A stretch of DNA of 64,000 nt. Origin: Planctomycetota bacterium (GTDB lineage: Bacteria > Planctomycetota > Planctomycetia > Planctomycetales > Planctomycetaceae). The notes under the pieces are model-generated. The model was not told the origin of the DNA. It saw only the letters and a list, made by a program, of their open reading frames with translations, and did not search any database. The translations under genes and the position numbers were made by a program. Numbering within the stretch: position 1 is the first letter of the stretch; every line of letters starts with the position of its first letter. Shown here in pieces: positions 1 to 7,518 of this stretch. Location of the stretch: the NCBI GenBank assembly GCA_023417655.1, contig JAEZFD010000054.1, forward strand, positions 106,244 to 170,243. Reading direction: 5' to 3'.

Positions 1-80
1 CGGGGGGAACTGTCGGGGCCGATGTCGGCAGGAAACTCGTGGGGCAGCACGAATTCAGACTGAATCCTTACTGATTCCAT
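1..80 (-). CDS. N-terminus of an unidentified protein, cut by the left edge
   Basis: Reading leftwards on the minus strand from the ATG at 80, 26 codons run to the window edge without a stop. The ATG has a good ribosome binding site (GGAG, then seven bases, then ATG). The visible N-terminus begins MESVRIQSEFVLPHEF and shows no signal peptide or membrane segment. It is too short to assign a family. The support is the ribosome binding site plus the open frame; a chance open frame of this length is still possible. Confidence 0.5.
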   Translation of the reverse strand, partial: MESVRIQSEFVLPHEFPADIGPDSSP

Positions 81-445
81 TTCAAAACTCCATCGGCAGA
101 TCCATTCGGATCATCTCATTCAGAGCAGAGCGTTCAGCGTCTCATTTCCGGGACATGAACTGAGCAGAACGAGCCAAGTCGTCGTTCAACGGGATTTCCC
201 GTCGCGACTTCCTGAGCTGCAGTCTGCAGAGCGAATCAACTTCAGAAAATTCAAACAACCAGCAGTCATTCCTGAAGAAATCGTCTTCAGGAACCGTTTC
301 GCAGTGCGCGGGCAACTCGGGAGTTGAATTGGATCGAGGACGAAATCGTCATGCAGGCGGCAAGCCTGACTGCACAGGATCTGACGCAATCAATCTCACT
401 CAGTAAAATGTTACGGCTAACAGGCAAATCTCTAGGGAAAGTCTG
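81..445. other. Intergenic region, nothing recognised
   Basis: This is the upstream region shared by the divergent genes at 80 (minus) and 446 (plus). I see no convincing open frame, RNA gene or strong hairpin. Promoters for both genes presumably lie here but no clear -35/-10 pair stands out. Confidence 0.4.
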
Positions 446-961
446 ATGTTAAGCCCGTTCGAAGAGCTCGAATATGTCGCGGATTTCCTTCCGGAGGAAG
501 GTGAATCCGTCGTAATCAGTCGCGAGTCTGGGGAGCTGGTCTGCCAGCCGCATTCTCTCGTCGACTTAAGGGACGGCGTTGAAGACGCCGAACTGTATGG
601 ACGGCTGATCCAGATGAACGATCAGCTTTCCCTACAGAACCGTCTCCCTTATTGGCTGGCCGCCGGATCCGTCTGCTGGGGAACGGCAATTCTCTACGGA
701 ATCATTGGTTTCTCAGTGTGGCACTGGTACCTCGTTCCGGGGCTCGTCTTCCTCTCACTCGGTGGGGCCCTCCACTGGAGTCAGAAGCGTCGGGATGCCC
801 TCTTTCACCGGACTGTCTATCCGCTGCTGAATCGCCTGCTCGCGCGACGCCGGATGAAACCCCATGTTCTCCTGGCCGGCGTGAGCCATCACCAGGAACT
901 TCGCACTCTCCACAACGAACTGGTCCGCTGGATGACCGAGCGTCATTTCCCTGCGACGTGA
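446..961 (+). CDS. Hypothetical two-helix membrane protein
   Basis: A 171-residue protein I do not recognise. An acidic N-terminal part (about 1-65) is followed by two closely spaced hydrophobic segments at roughly 68-88 and 92-108 (rich in Trp, Leu, Gly), then a basic Arg-rich C-terminal part (about 113-171). This predicts a small integral membrane protein with a helical hairpin and soluble ends. The ATG at 446 is preceded by AGGGAAAG four bases away, a usable ribosome binding site. The next gene on the same strand (rhomboid protease, 1197) is about 235 bases downstream, so co-transcription is possible but not shown. Function unknown. Confidence 0.75.
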   Translation: MLSPFEELEYVADFLPEEGESVVISRESGELVCQPHSLVDLRDGVEDAELYGRLIQMNDQLSLQNRLPYWLAAGSVCWGTAILYGIIGFSVWHWYLVPGLVFLSLGGALHWSQKRRDALFHRTVYPLLNRLLARRRMKPHVLLAGVSHHQELRTLHNELVRWMTERHFPAT

Positions 962-1196
962 ATTCATTTGCCGGGGGAATCTGACTTCTCAGCGTTTTTC
1001 TGCTGCAGAACGCCCCGGACTCATCGCCTCTCTGGAAAATTTGAAGTCCCACCCTCGTCGAGTCGCATTGTAAACGCGATGATATGAAGGGCTGACCGAA
1101 GCCGGTTCGCGCACTGAGTCGGGTGCCACAGTTGCGGATCCGTGAACCAGAGAAACGTCGCGCATGTGTGCGCTACGCGGAGAAGGTGTCGAAGTC

Positions 1197-2096
1197 ATGG
1201 GGATCGAGAGTCGGGAATACATGGCGGGCGAAGGTGGTTCGCGCGGAACAGGTCCTGCCAGCTGGACAGCCGTCACGACGTTGATCGTGATCAATGTGAT
1301 CGTATTCCTGGTCCAGACCGTCTTCCCCAACGTCATTGAACCCTGGTTCATGCTCACGCCCCAGGTCGTCACGCAGGGTCAAATCTGGCGTCTGACGACC
1401 TACGACTTCCTGCACAGTACCGACGGCAATCTTCCGCTCCACCTGCTGTTCAACATGTGGTTGCTCTGGCTTGCAGGCACTCGAGTCGAAGCCGCGATCG
1501 GCAAGCGGGAATTCTTCGTGTTCTATCTCGTCGCAGGGATCCTGTCTGGCGTCATCTTCCTCGCGTGGAGCGCACTGATGCAGACGGACGCGGTTGCGAT
1601 TGGTGCCTCGGGAGCAGCTGTCGCCGTGATGATTGTCTATGCCATGTATTGGCCGCATACCCGCTGGTATATCTATGGCATCCTGCCAGTGCCGGTGATT
1701 GTGCTGGCCGTCATTGCAGCAGCTTTCGATATCCTTCCGATGCTTCAGGAACTGGGAGGACGTGGTGCCGGGGGAAATATTGCCCACTCAGCTCACGTCG
1801 GCGGAATGCTGTTCGGCTTTCTCTACGCCCGAAATGGCTGGCGGCTGGCAGGCTTTCTGCCGGGTGGCTCTGGAAAGAAATGGTCGAATCCACTGAAATC
1901 CCGTCCGAAACTTCGGGTCCTGAATCCCGAAACACTGGAACCTGACCGTGAGGAGACGATTCCCGTCTCGGTCGAAGCCCGACTGGATCAGCTGCTAGAA
2001 AAGATCTCGGAAAAGGGTGAAGCGAGCCTCACCGCTGAGGAGCGCAAATTCCTTACGGATACCAGTCGCCGATATCGCAGCCGCAGGGAGTTCTGA
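1197..2096 (+). CDS. Rhomboid-family intramembrane serine protease
   Basis: Rhomboid proteases cut transmembrane substrates inside the bilayer with a Ser/His dyad. Here the nucleophile motif GASGA places the serine at about residue 138, and the partner histidine is at about 200 in an AHVGG motif. The protein (about 299 residues) is polytopic with the rhomboid loop region HLLFNMWLLW. A charged C-terminal tail (LTAEERKFL, RRYRSR) follows the last helix and is common in rhomboids of this phylum as I recall. The ATG at 1197 is chosen because GGAGAAGG lies ten bases upstream; a longer frame from 1164 lacks such a site. Substrate unknown. Confidence 0.9.
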   Translation: MGIESREYMAGEGGSRGTGPASWTAVTTLIVINVIVFLVQTVFPNVIEPWFMLTPQVVTQGQIWRLTTYDFLHSTDGNLPLHLLFNMWLLWLAGTRVEAAIGKREFFVFYLVAGILSGVIFLAWSALMQTDAVAIGASGAAVAVMIVYAMYWPHTRWYIYGILPVPVIVLAVIAAAFDILPMLQELGGRGAGGNIAHSAHVGGMLFGFLYARNGWRLAGFLPGGSGKKWSNPLKSRPKLRVLNPETLEPDREETIPVSVEARLDQLLEKISEKGEASLTAEERKFLTDTSRRYRSRREF

Positions 2097-2173
2097 GCGA
2101 TCTGCTCATGGAGCATGAATCCCACCCAGAACGCGGGGGAACTTTCCGCTCTCCACTCGTTCAACGTGCGGAA

Positions 2174-3811
2174 TCAGGGATCTCTGGCAGGCGGGATTGA
2201 TTCCGGCGCAGTTGCGGCTGGCTCTGGCAATTCATAGACGCGAAAGCCACCGCGCTCGAATACCGGCTTCGCATCGATCGGTCCGAATCGCGAGGCCAGC
2301 AGATAGCGAATTCCTGTCTGGCGCCTCAGATCCGCCAGTTCGGCTTCTGAAACAGAGCCATCCTGAACAGCCGCAATCCGCCAGCGGGCGATGACCCACA
2401 GCCGCTCGTTCCACTGAACAATTCGGGCGGCATCCTGCGGCATGTCTTTGTAATTCACGAACTCAGGACGATGCGTGAGCCACTTCAATCCCCAGCTGTT
2501 GTCTGCGGCATAGACAATGGAGTCAGTCGGGGTCTGGTCGCGGATCCACTGACAGGCCGCACCCCAGTCCCGGTATTCCTGTGGTGAAAGCCGGCTGGGA
2601 TTCTCATCAGGGAAGGCGATGAACAAGGCCCCGATGACCGCAGCGATCACTCCCAGCCGCAGCAGCGGTCGAGCGAATCTCCATGAAGAACTTCTTGCCG
2701 CCTGTACCATCGCCAGGCTGAACGCGACTGGCAGAAACAGATCGCCCAGCCGGAAGGGATAGAACTTCAACAACGCAAGTCGCCAGACATGACCGGGCAT
2801 CTGTGCCACCGGTCGCGGCCCAAACCCAAGCACAATCCCGGCCAATGCAATCAGAATGGTTGCGACAACGAAGCATTGCCAGCGACGCTGACGGATCGTC
2901 CCTGGGATTTCTTTTGAAAGCAGAAGCCAAATCACCAGCAGGGACCCTGCAAACCAGTACGCTGATTTTGGAAACCGCATCGGGTCGAGATGGTGCGCCA
3001 GGCGATCCCCCACCTGCAGCTGATTGGCAATCCGCGATTCCTCAGCAGTGGCCCCCTGAAGTGCAGAGACTCCTGCGACCAGTCCTGGGAGTGCGATCAG
3101 AGCTCCGACCGCAATGCTCGCCAGTAATTGTCTGCGAGTGAAAGAGGCCACAGGCGATCCATCCGAAGGGAGAGGAGCGCGTCTTCCCCAGATGCGGAAA
3201 CCGACTTCACTCATCGCCAGTGCAATCACGCCCCAGAGTCCGACAATGGGATGGAAGCAGATCGAGAGTCCGAGAAAGGCACTCGCAGTGACCGGGCGAC
3301 CTCGCCACCATTCACCGAGTCCCCAGAAGAGAAATCCATAGGCAGGAACCTTCGACTCCATGCCCCCGACCAGCCACTCCCCGGAAAAGTTTCCGATGGT
3401 CTGCAGGCAGAGGAAAAGGATCATGGTCATCAGACCGGTCCACCGTCCGCCGAGCAGTGTCTGCACGAAGTGCTGCCAGCCGATGGCCAGTATCAGCAAC
3501 CCGAGAATTCGACCAATGATGGCCGCCTGCTCCAACGGAAACCAGCAGGTCAGGCTGCCGAAGGTCGCATAAAAGAAGAGATGCGGATTCGAAGAGTCGA
3601 GAAAGAAGTCACCTGCACACCATTGCGGATTCCACCAGTGTTTGGCTTTGCCCCAATAGTGCGGTTCGTTCACACCAGGGACGGGAATCCTGACCAGCGA
3701 CCAGAGAACCAGCGTAAACCAGACTGCGAGCCGGTCCGCCCAGATCCAGGCACGGGACTCGAGTGCGGCGGACATTTCGACCGGTTGAGAGTGATCGCTT
3801 TCCAACCGCAT
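2174..3811 (-). CDS. Polytopic membrane protein, GT-C glycosyltransferase-like
   Basis: About 545 residues with roughly ten hydrophobic segments, then a soluble C-terminal domain of about 130 residues containing WIRDQTPTDSIVYAADNSWG and ending in a short beta-rich stretch. The first extracytoplasmic loop carries acidic residues (NEPHYW, then GDFFLD), the place where GT-C glycosyltransferases keep catalytic acids. That architecture suggests a lipid-linked-sugar transferase or a relative without activity; a DUF6798-like family is my best guess from memory. The ATG at 3811 is preferred over a TTG at 3823 because GAGAGG sits four bases before it. A second protein of similar plan lies at 7519-9165. 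Confidence 0.7.
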   Translation of the reverse strand: MRLESDHSQPVEMSAALESRAWIWADRLAVWFTLVLWSLVRIPVPGVNEPHYWGKAKHWWNPQWCAGDFFLDSSNPHLFFYATFGSLTCWFPLEQAAIIGRILGLLILAIGWQHFVQTLLGGRWTGLMTMILFLCLQTIGNFSGEWLVGGMESKVPAYGFLFWGLGEWWRGRPVTASAFLGLSICFHPIVGLWGVIALAMSEVGFRIWGRRAPLPSDGSPVASFTRRQLLASIAVGALIALPGLVAGVSALQGATAEESRIANQLQVGDRLAHHLDPMRFPKSAYWFAGSLLVIWLLLSKEIPGTIRQRRWQCFVVATILIALAGIVLGFGPRPVAQMPGHVWRLALLKFYPFRLGDLFLPVAFSLAMVQAARSSSWRFARPLLRLGVIAAVIGALFIAFPDENPSRLSPQEYRDWGAACQWIRDQTPTDSIVYAADNSWGLKWLTHRPEFVNYKDMPQDAARIVQWNERLWVIARWRIAAVQDGSVSEAELADLRRQTGIRYLLASRFGPIDAKPVFERGGFRVYELPEPAATAPESIPPARDP

Positions 3812-3821
3812 CGTTCCTCTC

Positions 3822-3892
3822 AATAAGAACAGTCGCGGCGCTCTCCGCCGCGACGTGTGGTCCGCCGATCATTCGGATGTCATCTGACATCC
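3822..3892 (-). terminator. Two tandem hairpins after the small basic protein gene
   Basis: Read on the minus strand, a 7-bp stem with a 4-base loop (3875-3892, GGATGTC/GACATCC) is followed by a perfect 9-bp GC-rich stem with a 5-base loop (3832-3854, GTCGCGGCG/CGCCGCGAC) and then TGTTCTTATTG. This fits a weak rho-independent terminator for the gene ending at 3902, but it also lies just upstream of the next minus-strand gene, so partial read-through is possible. Confidence 0.5.
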
Positions 3893-3901
3893 AGCAGCGA
3901 T

Positions 3902-4189
3902 TCAGCTCTTCTTGCGATTGGTCTTTGCAGCCGGCTGTGCGGCAGTCGCCTTCTTGGCGGAAGGAGCTGGTGCTTTGGCGCTGACGGCCTTCTTTCCCTT
4001 TGGCTTTTCAGCGGCGACTGGGCTGCCCTTTTCAGCAGGTGATTTCGCCTTGGTCTTCGCAGCGGCAGGAGCAGCTGGAGCCGCAGATGCAGCCGCCTTG
4101 GACTTGGCCTTCGACTTCTTATCGAAAATCTGGTCCCAGTTTTCCCAGAACTTTGGAGTCGCACCTGTCCGGACAATTGGACCACTCAT
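3902..4189 (-). CDS. Small Lys/Ala/Pro-rich basic protein, histone H1-like tail
   Basis: A 95-residue protein. The first 25 residues form a short conserved-looking head (MSGPIVRTGATPKFWENWDQ) and the remainder is almost only Lys, Ala, Pro and Ser, ending in RKKS. Such low-complexity basic tails resemble bacterial histone H1-like or other nucleic-acid-binding proteins; the head is reminiscent of short planctomycete proteins I recall but cannot verify. The ATG at 4189 is chosen over a GTG-like upstream extension because AGGAAAG lies about nine bases before it. A pair of hairpins follows the stop codon. DNA or RNA binding is inferred from composition only. Confidence 0.8.
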   Translation of the reverse strand: MSGPIVRTGATPKFWENWDQIFDKKSKAKSKAAASAAPAAPAAAKTKAKSPAEKGSPVAAEKPKGKKAVSAKAPAPSAKKATAAQPAAKTNRKKS

Positions 4190-4761
4190 CTTGGAATCTT
4201 TCCTGTTGTTTCTATTCCCGTCATGGGCGAGCAGGGCATCACAGGCTGATTCCAATCATGACCGGATCAGCCAGCAGATGCATTCAGGGGAGTCGTCAGT
4301 GAGCTCGTCATCGGTGATGATACCATCTCGATCACCTCGACCTTCAACGACACATTCACGATGACTCGCAAATGTTCCCTGACCGTTTCTAATGCGTGTT
4401 GTCTACTGCTTCATCGGGAATGTCAAGAAAGATCAGGCGAACCCCACCTTTCACTTCGACTCTCCACAAGGCAGACGTGTGGCTTCGGCACCGGTTTCCA
4501 GTCAGTCACTGATTGGCCTGACCTGAGATCATTCAGCTCACGAACAGTCACGAGCTTTGATTCGACACGACGGATGTCACCACGGTTGCACTGCGGTGAG
4601 TGACCTCGTCATTCTTCTGAAATGATTTGCGCCGGGAAGCCAGATTCTCCGTTGCTGTTGAAGTCGCAGATGCCGCATCGGACTCCGGCCAAAGCAGATC
4701 CCCTCCGCAAAATGGCTCGCACCCAGTATCGGGTTCACGACTGAGAAAGAGACGCTGCAGG
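4190..4761. other. Divergent intergenic region, nothing recognised
   Basis: This 570-base gap separates the small basic protein gene (minus) from the MgtE-like gene (plus). Frames crossing it have poor composition for coding and no ribosome binding sites. It should hold both promoters, but I cannot point to a clear one. Confidence 0.4.
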
Positions 4762-6015
4762 ATGACGTTCAAGTCGGATGAAACGCCGGATTCCGTCCCT
4801 CCCGCCGATGATCGGGTGATCGATCCCCCGTCAAAGGAAGCGGCAGCAGAGAAGACAGCGACGGACGCGGTGATGGTCCCCGCTTATTCCGCTGCGTCTG
4901 GATCTGACTCGAATCATGTGTATTCGGGGGAAGGGCAGTCACCTCCTGCGGTCCCATTGGTTGAGGCCACGATTTCCACGGAATCGACTGACATGATCGG
5001 AGACGAAACTCCGGTCACTCAGGCCGAACGTCTCACGAGCGTCCGGGACATCCTCGACGAACCCGTCACCCGACATTTGGGTCCTGCGGCGCCGCTCCTT
5101 CGGGTCAACCAGACCGTCTCTGCTGCTTTGGAGTCGGTCCGTGCGGCTCAAAACGTTGGTCGTGTCATCTACTTCTACGTCGTTGATGAAGAGGAGAAAC
5201 TGCAGGGAGTCGTCGCGACTCGCCGCCTGCTTCTGAGCGTGCCGGACACGATCATCTCCGAGATCATGTCGACCCGGATTCTGGCGATCCCATCGTCGGC
5301 GACAGTGTTTGAGGCCTGTGAATTTTTCACACTCCATAAACTGCTGGCGTTTCCGGTCATCGACGAAGACCGGAAAATCCTCGGAGTGGTAGACGTCGAT
5401 CTCTACACCGACGAGATTCTCGAATTCGACCGCCGACAGGACGGAGAGGATCTGTTCCAGCTGGTGGGGATGCACTTAACACCCTCGACCACATTCCACC
5501 CCGGGCATGCATTCATGGGACGCTTCCCCTGGCTGCTCTGCAACGTTCTGGGGGGAATGCTGGCCGCAGTGATCGCCGACTGGTACGACGATGTCTCCAC
5601 GCTTGTGGTTGTCGCCCCGTTCATCGCGCTCGTGACAGCCCTGTCAGAGAGCGTGAGCATTCAGGCGGTCAGTCTCGCACTGCAGGTTCTGCATCATCAA
5701 TCACCGAACTGGAAGGTCTTTTTGCGTGAAACCCGAAAAGAGTTGCTCGTGAGTATGCTGCTCGGCGTCGCCTGTGGAGTGACTGTCGGACTGGTCGCTT
5801 TGGTCTGGAAGGGCAGTCTGATTGTCGCCGCGAGCCTGACGTTCGGGATCCTGGGAGGCATTGTTGCCAGTGCCCTCGTCGGCATTGCGATGCCGTTCGG
5901 ACTTCGGCTCATTCAACGGGATCCGCAGCTGGCCTCCGGTCCAATGGCTCTCGCACTGAGTGACGTCGTCACACTGATCTTCTACTTCAGTCTCGGACGC
6001 TGGCTGCTGACATAA
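4762..6015 (+). CDS. CBS-domain MgtE-like divalent cation channel, N-domain absent
   Basis: About 417 residues. A Ser/Pro/Glu-rich N-terminal stretch of about 85 residues leads into two CBS motifs (around 95-210), then five membrane helices (about 245-417) of the MgtE type: the conserved PWLLCNVLGG entry, the ALVTALSESVSIQA stretch and the final ASGPMALALSDVVTLIFYF helix with the conserved Asp. MgtE channels carry Mg2+ and are gated by cytoplasmic N and CBS domains; here the usual superhelical N-domain is missing. The GNxG-like pore-region motif of classic MgtE reads SESVS instead, so ion selectivity is uncertain. The ATG at 4762 begins just before the composition becomes protein-like; longer frames add an implausible Arg-rich leader. 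Confidence 0.8.
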   Translation: MTFKSDETPDSVPPADDRVIDPPSKEAAAEKTATDAVMVPAYSAASGSDSNHVYSGEGQSPPAVPLVEATISTESTDMIGDETPVTQAERLTSVRDILDEPVTRHLGPAAPLLRVNQTVSAALESVRAAQNVGRVIYFYVVDEEEKLQGVVATRRLLLSVPDTIISEIMSTRILAIPSSATVFEACEFFTLHKLLAFPVIDEDRKILGVVDVDLYTDEILEFDRRQDGEDLFQLVGMHLTPSTTFHPGHAFMGRFPWLLCNVLGGMLAAVIADWYDDVSTLVVVAPFIALVTALSESVSIQAVSLALQVLHHQSPNWKVFLRETRKELLVSMLLGVACGVTVGLVALVWKGSLIVAASLTFGILGGIVASALVGIAMPFGLRLIQRDPQLASGPMALALSDVVTLIFYFSLGRWLLT

Positions 6016-6042
6016 AAGTAGACGTAAAAGCTGGCATAAAAA

Positions 6043-6079
6043 AAGACCCCGACATGACGTGCTGTCATGTCGGGGTCTT
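6043..6079 (-). terminator. Rho-independent terminator between convergent genes
   Basis: A perfect 16-bp stem (6043-6058 with 6064-6079) and a 5-base loop. The minus strand continues into a run of eight T residues, so it terminates mainly the minus-strand gene ending at 6095 sense-wise; on the plus strand it lacks a T run but may still stop the MgtE-like transcript. Confidence 0.9.
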
Positions 6080-6094
6080 GTGTTCGTTCAGCAG

Positions 6095-7372
6095 TTATTT
6101 TTTGGCTTCAGGGGTCATTGCTTCCTTCGGAGCATTGAGGGCCGCTTCTGCGACGGGATCAAAGGGATGTTCGGCTTCCCATTTCCGCCAGAACTCGGCT
6201 GGATGAACCTGTCGCCAGTTACACAGCGCGGCATTCACATGGCTGTAGAACGTGAAGTGCGCGTTGATCTGCTCGAGTGATTGCTCTTTGGTATTTTTGA
6301 CGACCCAGTCGATCGCCTTCTTGATCTGCGGCTCAGGAATGAGCAGATCCGGCGGTGCCAGTGACATCCACTCGAGATGATGCCCCGTGGCGATCACTGA
6401 GCGGTAGATGGGCTCGTCAAGCGGCTTCTGGACCGCAAGTTCTCCTCTCGGCCAGTCCGAGTTCCAGTGTCCATCTTCGAACTGCGAATTCGTGATCGCG
6501 TCACGGACCTGAACAAGATACTCATAAGCCTGCTCCCGTGCCGAATCGCTCAGGATGTCATACTCGTCATCGAGGCGAATCAATAGCAGTAGTGAATAGA
6601 CCCGGTGAGTTCCTCCGCAGACGCCGATGCGCTTTTCGCCCCGCAACAGGCGGTCGACAATCAGGTCGAAAGAGTATTGGCGACCTTCATTCCCGATCCA
6701 GGTTTTGGTCGGTGGAATCCACAAGCCGAACGCCATCGCTGTCCATTCGACTTCGCGTTCATCCAGGCGGAAATCTCGCAGCGATTCCTGAATCACGTCA
6801 TACAGCGTCCCATCGCGACGGGTCGGACCGAACACGGGAGTGTTCAGCGGAGCACCTGCCTCGGTGACACAGGCCAGCAGGTGATCGTGGTGGTAACTGG
6901 CTCCCGTTTCGGTTCCCCAGTTGATGCCGATGCCGCGTGGGCGTTCCTCGAGCAAAGGAGAAATCTCCTCACCCCAAGATTCCATGAAGCTGGCATTGTC
7001 GGTCAGGAACTTCAGCATCTCCTGTCCCGAGACGCAGGCGGGATTCTGAAACGTCGCATCCACACCCCAGGCACGAAGTGCATGCTCGATGAAGTTGGGC
7101 TTCATCTTCTGACGATCAAATCGAGGCTGCGTCTGATTCAGCACGGCCGCCAGATCTTCATCCGAAATCCAGTCTGGACGGTTGTACGGACGCGAAATCT
7201 GGATGGGCAGTTCATGCGGAATCGGGACCGGCACAAACGCCTCTCCGCCCGGTAACTCCTGACGGATGAGTGTTCGAGCATTGGCATCTGAAAGAAAGAT
7301 CGCGAGTCCAATCCCACCAACGGCGAGGAGTTGAACGAGAGCGAATGCCTTCCACGAATATCGTTTTTTCAT
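6095..7372 (-). CDS. Membrane-anchored protein with an alpha-toroid-like C-terminal half
   Basis: A 425-residue protein starting with MKKRYSWK and a single hydrophobic segment (about 10-30), a signal anchor or uncleaved signal. The rest is predicted soluble and outside the cytoplasm. The C-terminal half contains helical repeats with the SQFEDGHWNSDWP element, reminiscent of the QxxDGxW repeats of alpha/alpha-toroid proteins (terpene cyclase and prenyltransferase-beta type folds). No catalytic DxDD or similar acid motif is visible, so an enzymatic role is not supported. I do not recognise the family. The ATG at 7372 lacks a strong ribosome binding site but gives the best leader. Confidence 0.75.
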   Translation of the reverse strand: MKKRYSWKAFALVQLLAVGGIGLAIFLSDANARTLIRQELPGGEAFVPVPIPHELPIQISRPYNRPDWISDEDLAAVLNQTQPRFDRQKMKPNFIEHALRAWGVDATFQNPACVSGQEMLKFLTDNASFMESWGEEISPLLEERPRGIGINWGTETGASYHHDHLLACVTEAGAPLNTPVFGPTRRDGTLYDVIQESLRDFRLDEREVEWTAMAFGLWIPPTKTWIGNEGRQYSFDLIVDRLLRGEKRIGVCGGTHRVYSLLLLIRLDDEYDILSDSAREQAYEYLVQVRDAITNSQFEDGHWNSDWPRGELAVQKPLDEPIYRSVIATGHHLEWMSLAPPDLLIPEPQIKKAIDWVVKNTKEQSLEQINAHFTFYSHVNAALCNWRQVHPAEFWRKWEAEHPFDPVAEAALNAPKEAMTPEAKK

Positions 7373-7518
7373 AAGAGCATCTTCACAATCCAGGTCGCAG
7401 CGTATTCGCTGATAATTCGACAGACAGGATCTTAAACGTGTCTCTGAAGAATTGAGGGCAAAAGCTGACGGCCTCTGGTAATCACAGGCTGTCAGACTGC
7501 GAGACTATAAATGCGTGA

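Noticed and set aside
702..1052. A 116-codon minus-strand frame
   Set aside because: It is antisense to the two-helix protein gene at 446-961 and has non-coding composition.
3128..3826. A 232-codon plus-strand frame
   Set aside because: It lies entirely antisense to the membrane protein gene at 2174-3811, whose helices and ribosome binding site are clear.
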